A DNA stretch of 13,114 nucleotides, taken from JBJXGF01 sp046153015 (GTDB lineage Bacteria; Actinomycetota; Acidimicrobiia; Acidimicrobiales; CAIXPF01). Location: contig JBJXGF010000237.1 of assembly GCA_046153015.1 (NCBI GenBank), forward strand, positions 1 to 13,114. Reading direction: 5' to 3'. The notes under the pieces were generated by a model. That model had not been told where the DNA came from and made no database searches. It saw only the letters and a program-made list of their open reading frames with translations. Both the position numbers and the translations under genes were made by a program. Of this stretch, positions 1 through 6,214 are shown one piece after another (within the stretch, counting starts at the first letter, position 1; every line of letters starts with the position of its first letter).

Positions 1-1
1 G

Positions 2-763
2 GCGGCGGTGGCCCTGCTCGCCGCGCTGGTGGCCGCCGCCGCGTTCGCCCTGGCCCGCCTGGCGGGAGCGTCGGCGATGTCGGCCCGCCCGGCCCGGGCC
101 GCGCTCGGCGCGTTCGGCCTGCTCCTCGCGCTCGGCGCCGTGACCGCGCTCGGCAGCCGTGCCGAGGTGAACGGCCCGAGCCGGCCGGGGCCCGAGGCCG
201 AAGCCGAGGCCGCCGCCGGCGAGGGTGACGCCGCTCCCGACGCAGCGGTGCGGCGGCGGCGGTCCGAAACCCTGACCTCGCTCGACTCCCCGGGCGAGGT
301 CGCGCTGCGGGGCGTGCTGCTGGTGGCGCTGTTCCTGCTGGCCGGCCGGGCGGGGCGCCTCGCCCCGGCCGCCGCGCCCGACTCCGGCGACCGGCCGCCC
401 CCGCCGGGAGGCCTCGGCGGCGCGTCGCTCGACCCGGCCACGCTGCGCCGCGAGGCCCTCCTCGCCGTCGACGACGCGATCCTCGCCCTGCGCAGCGACG
501 CCCCGCCCCGCCTGGCCGTGCGGCTGGCCTACGCCGCGGTGGCGTCGGGCCTGGGGCGGCGGGAGCTCGCCCGCCTCCCGGCCGAGTCCGAGGGCGAGTA
601 CCTCGACCGGGCGCTGTCGGAGCTGGGCGCCGACGCCGGGTCGCTGCGGCGGCTCACCGAGCTCTTCGCCCGGGCCCGCTTCTCCGCGGAGCCGATCGAC
701 GAGGCCATACGGGCCGAGGCGCTGGCCGCGTTCGAACGCATCCGGGGGGAGGCCCGCCGATGA
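2..763 (+). CDS. DUF4129 domain membrane protein, 5' end possibly outside the window
   Basis: The frame is open to the left edge, so the true start may lie outside the window. A GTG at 8 is the first start codon inside it. The visible part has two hydrophobic segments near residues 1-20 and 27-50 (counted from the GTG), an acidic Ala/Glu-rich linker, a third membrane segment near 97-117, then a soluble C-terminal domain from about 145 to 250. That domain has the DUF4129 pattern: a helical Arg/Leu-rich stretch, an ESEGEYLDRAL-like motif, then LTELFARARFS and a closing helix. DUF4129 proteins usually sit in operons with MoxR AAA+ ATPases, DUF58 proteins and transglutaminase-like membrane proteins; their biochemical role is not established. 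The stop overlaps the next start (ATGA), implying translational coupling. The family call is from remembered motifs, not a search. Confidence 0.8.
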   Translation, partial: AAVALLAALVAAAAFALARLAGASAMSARPARAALGAFGLLLALGAVTALGSRAEVNGPSRPGPEAEAEAAAGEGDAAPDAAVRRRRSETLTSLDSPGEVALRGVLLVALFLLAGRAGRLAPAAAPDSGDRPPPPGGLGGASLDPATLRREALLAVDDAILALRSDAPPRLAVRLAYAAVASGLGRRELARLPAESEGEYLDRALSELGADAGSLRRLTELFARARFSAEPIDEAIRAEALAAFERIRGEARR

Positions 764-1089
764 GGGCGCTGGTGATCGGCCTGGCCCTCGCCGCAGCGGT
801 CGGGGCGGCGGCCGCGCTGGAGGCGCTGGCGCAGGGACTGCGCCGCCTGCCCGTGGAGCCGCGGCTCACCGCGCTCGAGGCGGCCCAGCGCGGCGCCCGC
901 CACGTTCGGCCGCCCGCGTTGGCGCAGCTCGAGACCCTGGCGGAGAAGGCGTACCAGGGCGAGCGCACGGCCGCCGCGCAGCTCGGCGACCGCCTGCGTG
1001 CGCTGGGCGCCGACGCGCCCCCCGAGCCGGTGTGGGCCGAGCTGGTCGAGGCGCTCGACCAGCTCGAAGCCCAACGGCAGCTCAGCTAG
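760..1089 (+). CDS. Small membrane-anchored hypothetical protein coupled to the DUF4129 gene
   Basis: A 109-residue protein whose ATG overlaps the preceding TGA by 4 bp, so it is very probably translated from the same mRNA. The first ~22 residues form one hydrophobic Ala/Leu/Val segment, either an uncleaved anchor or a signal sequence. The rest is a charged, predicted helical domain rich in Leu, Ala, Arg and Glu, with no Cys and no catalytic motif that I recognise. Small unnamed genes next to DUF4129 are common in actinobacterial MoxR/DUF58 clusters, so a structural or accessory role in that membrane complex is the likeliest inference. The TAG stop lies in the loop of the first hairpin of the repeat array that follows. 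Confidence 0.75.
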   Translation: MRALVIGLALAAAVGAAAALEALAQGLRRLPVEPRLTALEAAQRGARHVRPPALAQLETLAEKAYQGERTAAAQLGDRLRALGADAPPEPVWAELVEALDQLEAQRQLS

Positions 1090-1159
1090 CGCTGAACTGT
1101 TACATGGGCGTTCAGCTGGCGCTGAACACTGTCACATGGGCGTTCAGCTGGCGCTGAAC
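1081..1159. repeat. Three-copy palindromic repeat between convergent genes
   Basis: Three units at about 30-32 bp spacing. Units two and three contain the perfect inverted repeat GTTCAGC-TGGC-GCTGAAC (1110-1127 and 1142-1159). Unit one (1081-1097) is a diverged copy with TCAGC/GCTGA arms around a TAGC loop. The spacers ACTGTCACATGGGC and TGTTACATGGGC are also conserved. The array holds the stop of the + strand gene (TAG at 1087-1089, in loop one) and the stop of the - strand VOC gene (TGA at 1144-1146, in arm three). Either transcript could form a series of hairpins, so a bidirectional terminator or 3'-end stabiliser is plausible, although no T-tract follows. Confidence 0.85.
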
Positions 1160-1701
1160 ACTGTGTAGTCCTCGTTGTCGGCGAGGGATTCGGGGCCTTC
1201 CTTCGGGAGGGCCTTGAAGTAGTTCATGGCCGCGGGCAGGTCGCCCTCCCACACCTCCGCCGGCAGCTCGTAGAGCACTTCCAGCCCGTAGCCGTCGGGA
1301 TCGCTGATGTAGGCGCTGTGGGTCATGCCATGGTCGCCCCGCAGCACGAACTCCACGCCGTTGGCCTGCAGGTGGGCGATCTGCTGGAGGAACGCCGCCC
1401 GGTCGGGGTACCCGATGGCGATGTGGTTCACGCCCACCTGGCGGGCCGACAGCCGCCACCGCTCGACCGGGGGCTGCTCGGCCGGGTTCTTCACCTGCAT
1501 CACGGCGATGTCGTGATGGTGGCCGGGGCCGCTGCGATAAAAGCGCATCGGGTTCGGCGAGTCGGCGTTGAACTCGCATACGAACTCGAAGCCCATCACC
1601 TCGGTGTAGAAGCGGTGCGAGGCCTCGATGTCGCGCACGTTCAGCACCAGGTGGTTGACGCCGGCGGGCCGCGCCGGGCGGGTCTCGGGCGCAGAAGCCA
1701 T
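1144..1701 (-). CDS. VOC family protein, extradiol dioxygenase-like
   Basis: A 185-residue vicinal-oxygen-chelate protein with two beta-alpha-beta-beta-beta modules. Module one begins NHLVLNVRDIEASHRFY and module two begins VNHIAIGYPD. The candidate metal triad is His17, His93 and Glu141, which matches the His-His-Glu set of Fe(II)/Mn(II) extradiol dioxygenases. The segment DHGMTHSAYISDPDGYGLE (123-141) closely resembles the C-terminal half of catechol 2,3-dioxygenase-type enzymes. An aromatic ring-cleaving role is therefore possible, but VOC members also include lyases and resistance proteins, so the substrate is unknown. The ATG at 1701 is favoured because GGGGAGG lies 7 nt upstream. The frame stays open far upstream, but without coding character. 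The last residues, VFSAS, are encoded by the third unit of the repeat array. The gene is divergent from the F420-type oxidoreductase. Confidence 0.88.
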   Translation of the reverse strand: MASAPETRPARPAGVNHLVLNVRDIEASHRFYTEVMGFEFVCEFNADSPNPMRFYRSGPGHHHDIAVMQVKNPAEQPPVERWRLSARQVGVNHIAIGYPDRAAFLQQIAHLQANGVEFVLRGDHGMTHSAYISDPDGYGLEVLYELPAEVWEGDLPAAMNYFKALPKEGPESLADNEDYTVFSAS

Positions 1702-1866
1702 GCCATGACCTCCCCTTGGATGCGCCCGGGCCGGCACGGCGCCGGGCGACGCTTGGTCATTCACGCTACCGCGCCGGCCTCCCCCGGCGCGGCGAGCGGC
1801 CCGCCGCCTGAGGCAGAATCGCCGGCGACGACGGCCCGCCGGGGCCGGACCGGGGGAGGACCACAG
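1702..1866. promoter_or_regulatory. Divergent promoter region between the VOC and F420 oxidoreductase genes
   Basis: These 165 bp must hold the start signals for both divergent genes. Each side ends in a good ribosome-binding site: AAGGGGAGG before the VOC ATG and GGGGGAGGA before the oxidoreductase ATG. A possible -10 hexamer TAGCGT reads toward the VOC gene at about 1763-1768, with no convincing -35. Promoter placement is inference. Confidence 0.4.
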
Positions 1867-2919
1867 ATGAAGCTCGGCTTGATGCTCGGCTACTCGGGGG
1901 CGCAGCTCGAACTGCCGCTCGACCTGATCAAGCGGGCCGAGGAGCTGGGGTACGACTCGGTGTGGACGGCCGAGGCCTACGGCTCCGACGCGATCACCCC
2001 GCTCGCCTACCTCGCCGCCCACACCACGCGCATCCGCCTCGGCACCGGGATCATGCAGCTCGCGGGGCGCTCGCCGGCGATGTGCGCGATGCAGGTCCAG
2101 ACCGTCGACGCGCTGGCCGGCGGCGGCCGCGTGATCGCCGGCCTCGGGGTGTCCGGCCCCCAGATCGTGGAGGGCTGGTACGGCCAACCGTGGGGACGGC
2201 CCTACTACCGGCTGAAGGACTACGTGCAGATCATGAAGAAGATCTTCGCCCGGGAAGCGCCCGTGGCCCACGACGGGCCCGAGTACCAGCTCCCCTACAC
2301 CGGCCCGGGCGCCATCGGCCTCGGCAAGCCGCTCATGTCGATCCTGCACACCAACCCCGACCTGCCGATCTGGTTGGGCGCCGCCTCCCCCGACACGATC
2401 CGGCTCTGCGGCCACCTCTGCGACGGCTGGTTCCCCATGCATTTCACCCCGCAGCGCTGGCCGCAGTGGAAGCCGTTGGTGGAGGAGGGCTTCGCCCGCG
2501 CCGGGGGCGGCAAGGGGTGGAAGGACTTCGAGATGCAGCCGATGGTCTCGGTGATCGTGACCGACGACGTGCAGAAGGCGCTCGACGCCCAGAAGCCCGG
2601 CATCGCCCTCTACGTGGGCGGCATGGGGGCCCGCTCGATGAACTTCCACAACGACCACATGATCCAGCGGGGCTACGCCGACGCGGCCGAGCGGATCCAG
2701 GAGCTGTTCCTCGCCGGGCGCAAGCGGGAGGCGGCCGACGCGGTGCCCGACGAGTACATCGACGAGGCCTGCCTCGTGGGCGCCCCCGAACGGATCCGGG
2801 AGCGGTTCTCGGCCTGGGCCGACACCGGCATCACCGGGCTCACGATCACCAGCCGCCAGCCCCACGCCCTCGAGCTGATGGCCGACATCGCCGAGCTGGA
2901 GCCGGCCCCCCGCGGCTGA
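1867..2919 (+). CDS. LLM class F420-dependent oxidoreductase, Rv3520c-like
   Basis: A 350-residue luciferase-like monooxygenase-fold (TIM barrel) protein, predicted cytoplasmic, expected to use coenzyme F420 for hydride transfer to an unidentified substrate. The opening MKLGLMLGYSGAQ, the block ELGYDSVWTAEAYGSDAITPL, the strand IRLGTGIMQL, the motif GLGVSGPQIVEGWYGQ, and later GLGKPL and CDGWFP follow the order I know from Mycobacterium tuberculosis Rv3520c and its family (probable F420-dependent oxidoreductases, TIGR03559). The C-terminal CLVGAPERIRERF...GITGLTI is the usual LLM closing element. The length fits the family. The ATG at 1867 is preceded by GGGGGAGGA at good spacing. The frame is open upstream but crosses the promoter region. 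The stop is only 2 bp from that of the convergent regulator. Subfamily assignment is from memory; the substrate is unknown. Confidence 0.92.
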   Translation: MKLGLMLGYSGAQLELPLDLIKRAEELGYDSVWTAEAYGSDAITPLAYLAAHTTRIRLGTGIMQLAGRSPAMCAMQVQTVDALAGGGRVIAGLGVSGPQIVEGWYGQPWGRPYYRLKDYVQIMKKIFAREAPVAHDGPEYQLPYTGPGAIGLGKPLMSILHTNPDLPIWLGAASPDTIRLCGHLCDGWFPMHFTPQRWPQWKPLVEEGFARAGGGKGWKDFEMQPMVSVIVTDDVQKALDAQKPGIALYVGGMGARSMNFHNDHMIQRGYADAAERIQELFLAGRKREAADAVPDEYIDEACLVGAPERIRERFSAWADTGITGLTITSRQPHALELMADIAELEPAPRG

Positions 2920-2921
2920 GC

Positions 2922-3800
2922 TCACACCGGTCGGTGCTGGCGGATCTCGTCCCGCAGGCTGGTCAGCGCGGCCGACGGCGCGGTGTCGAGCTCTTGGGTC
3001 ATCGCGGTCGTGCACGCCTGGAACTGACGCAACGCCAGGTGGGGCCGCCCCTGGCGGGCATGGCAGAGCATCAGCAGCCGGTGCGCCTCCTCGAGGCAGC
3101 GGTCTCGTCGGAGGGCAGCATGGGCGTGGGCGCTGCAGGCCTCGAAGCAACCGGCGTCGAGGTCGAGCGCGGTGAGCTCGAGCAGCGCCGCCACATAGGC
3201 GGCGACGAGCCGCTCCATCTCGGGGATCGCCCATTCCTGGAGGGGGTCGTCCTCGAAGAAGTCGCCCCGATAGAGCCGGACGGCCGCGCTGAGCGCTTCT
3301 CGCGCTGCGAGCGGGTCGTCGGCGCTCCACCGGCTGCTGGTGAGCTGACGGTCGAACTCGGACACGTCGGTCCAGACCTTGAGCTCGGGGCTCAGCCGGT
3401 AGGCGCCCTTGCCGTAGAGGACGGTCGGGTGGCCGTCGGCCGCCGAGCGGAGGCTCTTCCGAAGGCTGTGCATGGCGACGTTCAGGTTGTTGCGTGCGGA
3501 CTCGGGCTGGGCGTCGGGCCAGAAGGCCGCCATCAGCGTCTCCCGGCGGACCGGCGCCTCCCGATGCGTCACCAGGTACTTGAAGGCCGACCGCGCCCGC
3601 TGGCTCGACCAGTGCTCGATCGAGCTGCCGTGGACGGACGCGCAGAAGCCGCCGAGCAGACGAACCTCCACGTTGAACTGCTCGGGAAGGACCGGCTCGA
3701 CCGGGTCGAGGACGGCCACGGCGCCGAACAGCGGGGCGCGGAACTTTGCATTTCGATGCTGCAAGAGGGATGATCCAGTCACCTGGAAAGCCAGCGCCAA
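2922..3800 (-). CDS. SARP/BTAD-type transcriptional regulator
   Basis: A DNA-binding activator of the AfsR/DnrI/RedD (SARP) type. Counted from the TTG at 3800, residues ~44-135 form an OmpR-like winged helix: VEVRLLGGF, then a WSSQRARSAFKYLVTH segment, an AFWPDA motif, the recognition helix SARNNLNVAMHSLRKSL (101-117) and the wing GKGAYRLS. Residues ~143-289 form the helical BTAD (bacterial transcriptional activation) domain, with the typical DFFEDDPLQEWAIPEME block and a TPR-like tail. There is no NB-ARC, AAA or sensor domain, so this is a short SARP. The start is uncertain. The TTG at 3800 is the only upstream start before an in-frame stop at 3942-3944. The GTGs at 3719 and 3671 would also serve, and 3671 begins exactly at the conserved domain. 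None has a strong ribosome-binding site. It diverges from the 4139 gene, its most obvious candidate target. Confidence 0.87.
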   Translation of the reverse strand: MALAFQVTGSSLLQHRNAKFRAPLFGAVAVLDPVEPVLPEQFNVEVRLLGGFCASVHGSSIEHWSSQRARSAFKYLVTHREAPVRRETLMAAFWPDAQPESARNNLNVAMHSLRKSLRSAADGHPTVLYGKGAYRLSPELKVWTDVSEFDRQLTSSRWSADDPLAAREALSAAVRLYRGDFFEDDPLQEWAIPEMERLVAAYVAALLELTALDLDAGCFEACSAHAHAALRRDRCLEEAHRLLMLCHARQGRPHLALRQFQACTTAMTQELDTAPSAALTSLRDEIRQHRPV

Positions 3801-4138
3801 GCGCCGGTGCGATGAGACTTTGCCGGAGGTAGCCTCCTCGGAAGGTCCGGCATTTTCGTCGCCGACGTTGGCCGGCGATGAGCAGCGCTGCCTACCGGCG
3901 CCTCCACGGCCCGATGGGTCGTCCCGTGATGTGGGTCCACCCTAACCCGGATGGGCAGGGCGGGCCCACGGCTTTTCACGACGGCGCCGGGCGGCGGTGC
4001 GCCACGAGCCCCGCCGTGAAAATCTTCCTGCCCGCCGCAGCGGATTAAGCGCCCACTAATCCCACGTGATCATGGTGGGAAATCACGAGCTCCGGCTCAC
4101 CGCAGCTGGTGGGTGACGGGCTCGACCTGAGGAGAGAT
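3801..4138. promoter_or_regulatory. 338-bp divergent intergenic region rich in inverted repeats
   Basis: No convincing gene lies here. On the SARP-gene side there is an imperfect hairpin at 3823-3841 (CCGGAGG-TAG-CCTCCTCGG). A long-range inverted repeat follows: TTTTCACG at 3973-3980 and CGTGAAAA at 4015-4022, with 42 bp between centres, about four helical turns. Next to the 4139 gene come three short inverted repeats that cannot all form together: GGATTA/TAATCC (4042-4062), CCCAC/GTGGG (4061-4079) and CGTGAT/ATCACG (4065-4087). Both promoters must be here, but I see no good -35/-10 pair. Roles as operator or 5' leader structure are inference. Confidence 0.5.
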
Positions 4139-4570
4139 ATGTCCACCCTGACCTTTGATGTACCCGCCGTCACCGCCGACTTGGACGCCGTGATCGACAG
4201 CATCGTGCTCACCGACCTCGACGGAAATCCGAACAGCGTCATCGACCGGAACGTCGGCTTTCGGGTGCGCGCCGATTGGCACCTCGACGGCACGCTCAAG
4301 AGCATGATCGCCGGCACGTGGACCGTGCGCATGTTCGTCGAGTCGATGGGCCCCGGCCCCGAGGCGCAGCTCGGCTCGGCCACCGTGCCGCTCGGCGCGA
4401 ACCCGAACTACACGGCCACGATCAACGTGGCGCCCAACGCGCTGCCGGCCGGTCCGCCCGATTCGGGCGTCTACAAGCTGGTGATGGTGATCACCCACGA
4501 GGCTTTCGGCGTCAAGTCCGAAATGGCCGGGTTCGGGGACGGTCCCCTGTTCAACGTGCGCGAGCCGTAA
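4139..4570 (+). CDS. Unrecognised 143-residue protein, probably beta-sandwich
   Basis: I do not recognise this family with certainty. The protein alternates hydrophobic and polar residues in short stretches separated by Gly/Asn/Pro/Asp turns, for example GFRVRADWHLDG, GTWTVRMFVESMGPGPE, YTATINVAP and VYKLVMVITHEAFG. This suggests an all-beta, immunoglobulin-like fold. It has no signal peptide, membrane segment, Cys or visible catalytic motif, so it is probably soluble and may bind a ligand or another protein. The ATG at 4139 is chosen because GAGGAGAG lies just upstream. A GTG at 4109 in the same frame lacks such a site. The first half is visibly less GC-rich than its neighbours. It stands alone as a divergent transcript from the SARP-type regulator and converges on the flippase gene 17 bp away. 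Confidence 0.82.
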   Translation: MSTLTFDVPAVTADLDAVIDSIVLTDLDGNPNSVIDRNVGFRVRADWHLDGTLKSMIAGTWTVRMFVESMGPGPEAQLGSATVPLGANPNYTATINVAPNALPAGPPDSGVYKLVMVITHEAFGVKSEMAGFGDGPLFNVREP

Positions 4571-4587
4571 CCACCGGCAACGAACCG

Positions 4588-6087
4588 CTACAGAAGCTTG
4601 CGACGCACCAGCTCGACGCCGAACAGCTCGGCGTCGAGCCGAGCGTCGTCGATCTCGGCGTTCGCCGCGCCGCTCAGCGTCAACTGCCGCACCGCGCCGA
4701 CCAGCAGCCGGTACGCCCGCCGCACCTTGTCGTCAGGCCACTCGGCGAGCGGCTTGACCTCGACATGAACTGCGGCTTCGCCTGCTTCGTCGACGTGGTC
4801 GGCCATGGCGGCCCAGGCTACCCGGCCGCCCTCACGGCGGGGTGCATGGTGGCCGGGCCGCCCCGCCCGGCGCAGGGCCGCCGTCGCCCAGGCGAGGAAC
4901 ACCACCTGGCTGAGCGTGGTGACGGCGGCCGCGCCCTCGATGCCGAAGAACCTCACGGCAAGGGGCACCCCGACGATGGTGACCAGCGCCGCCGCGGCGA
5001 GGGCGTGGGAGGCGGCGCCGGGCCGGTCGTCGGCCTCGAGCCGGGCCTTGACCACCTGACCGAGGTTCCAGCAGGCCTGGCCGGGCAGCAGGATCCAGCA
5101 GGCGACGAGCGCGCCGGAGAAGCTCGGCCCCATCAGCGTGGTCAGACCCCAACGCCCCCCCAAGGCCAACGCCCCTCCGATCAGCGCCGAGGCGGCCGCC
5201 ACCCAGGCCAGGGCCCGCCGGGTGCGGGCCTGGCGACGGGCCGGGTCGGCCTCGGCCCGCAGATGCGGGAAGAGCGAGAAGCCCACGCCCTGCGCGATCG
5301 GCGCCGACAGGCCGGCCGCGGTGACGGCCACGGCGTACTGGCCGAGCTGGTCCGGGCTCACGAGCGACACCATCAGGAACTGGTCGAAGCGTGAGGTGAC
5401 CATGTTCGACAACGTGCCCACCCACACGCGGCCCCCGTAATGGAGCTGGCGGCGGGCGGCCGCGCGGCTGAACGTGGAGGGCATCGCCAGCGGGTTCGAG
5501 CGCTCCAGCACCAGCACCGTGAGCGGCGCAACCACGTTGGCGGCGAGCGTGGCCCACAGCGCCGAGGCCAGGTTCAGCGCGCCCAACGAAGAGAGCAGCA
5601 CCAGGCCGGCGGTGGACAACACGAACGGCAGCGCCCGGTAGAGGTTGAACGTGAGCGTCCGGCCAGCAGCCCGCAGCCACTCGTAGCTGTTCTGCATGGG
5701 CAGCACGAGCAGGGCGGACACGAGATAGGCGCGGAACCAGGGCACGGTCGCCGGCGGGTGCTGGGCGAGGAACGCCGGCGCCAGCAGCCAGATCAGCGCC
5801 ACCACCGGAACGCCGACGAGCACGGCGGCCAGCCAGGCCGTCGCGTCGAGCGAGCGGCGGTCGTGCTCCTTCGCGTAATAGGCGGTGGCCTGGGGCAGAC
5901 CCAGCATCAGCGCCCACCCGAGGAGCTGCACCGGGGCCCACACCGCCTGGTAGGAGCCCCGGCCGGCGGCGCCGAGGGCGCGGGCCAGCACGGGGCCCGA
6001 GAGCACGGCCAGCCCGTAGGCGGCGAACCCGACGGCGGTGGTGAGCAGGGTGTCGCGCCGGTGCCCCCGCTCTGCCTCGGGGCTCAC
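4588..6087 (-). CDS. Wzx/MATE-like oligosaccharide flippase with soluble C-terminal extension
   Basis: About 499 residues from the GTG at 6087, which has GAGGAG 9 nt upstream. A longer frame to 6264 would overlap the divergent hydrolase gene and looks non-coding. I count about 12 membrane segments over residues ~12-412, in the arrangement of MOP-superfamily polysaccharide transporters. These include the RGSYQAVWAPVQLLGW block of helix two, the paired LSNMVTSRFDQFLM segment of helix seven, and VGFSLFPHLRAEADP after helix eight. Such proteins move lipid-linked oligosaccharides across the inner membrane. No glycosyltransferase gene lies nearby, so the substrate is unknown. After the last helix there is a charged, non-membrane tail of about 80 residues (DEAGEAAVHVEVKPL, then WPDDKVRRAYRLL), ending in VRRKLL. 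The tail has its own internal ATG at 4806 and may be a fused domain. Confidence 0.85.
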   Translation of the reverse strand: MSPEAERGHRRDTLLTTAVGFAAYGLAVLSGPVLARALGAAGRGSYQAVWAPVQLLGWALMLGLPQATAYYAKEHDRRSLDATAWLAAVLVGVPVVALIWLLAPAFLAQHPPATVPWFRAYLVSALLVLPMQNSYEWLRAAGRTLTFNLYRALPFVLSTAGLVLLSSLGALNLASALWATLAANVVAPLTVLVLERSNPLAMPSTFSRAAARRQLHYGGRVWVGTLSNMVTSRFDQFLMVSLVSPDQLGQYAVAVTAAGLSAPIAQGVGFSLFPHLRAEADPARRQARTRRALAWVAAASALIGGALALGGRWGLTTLMGPSFSGALVACWILLPGQACWNLGQVVKARLEADDRPGAASHALAAAALVTIVGVPLAVRFFGIEGAAAVTTLSQVVFLAWATAALRRAGRPGHHAPRREGGRVAWAAMADHVDEAGEAAVHVEVKPLAEWPDDKVRRAYRLLVGAVRQLTLSGAANAEIDDARLDAELFGVELVRRKLL

Positions 6088-6214
6088 GCGGACGCGCTCC
6101 TCGGGCGGCGGCAATGCATGCGGCGCCCACTCTCCTGACCGCCGCCGGGCGGGCCAATGGTCCGTCGGTCCCCAGGCGGGGCGCCGGGGGCGGCGGGTGG
6201 GCCATGCTCTGGGC
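6088..6214. promoter_or_regulatory. Divergent promoter region between flippase and hydrolase genes
   Basis: These 127 bp separate two GTG starts. The flippase side carries a clear GAGGAG. The hydrolase side has no good ribosome-binding site, which fits a leaderless or weakly initiated mRNA. I see no convincing -35/-10 pair or palindrome. Confidence 0.35.

Noticed and set aside
1081..1159. The three-copy repeat as a CRISPR array or phage attachment site
   Set aside because: Spacers are conserved rather than unique and only 12-14 bp long, the units are palindromic, and no cas or integrase gene is present.
2917..2924. The 2-bp gap between convergent stops as a sign of gene fusion or error
   Set aside because: Both proteins end normally for their families; tight convergent packing recurs elsewhere in the window.
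1962..3773. Long + strand open frame across the oxidoreductase and the regulator
   Set aside because: Out of frame with the clear LLM-class gene and antisense to the SARP gene; composition is typical of shadow translation.
4571..4587. Terminator between the 143-residue gene and the flippase gene
   Set aside because: No stable stem and no T-tract in the 17 bp.
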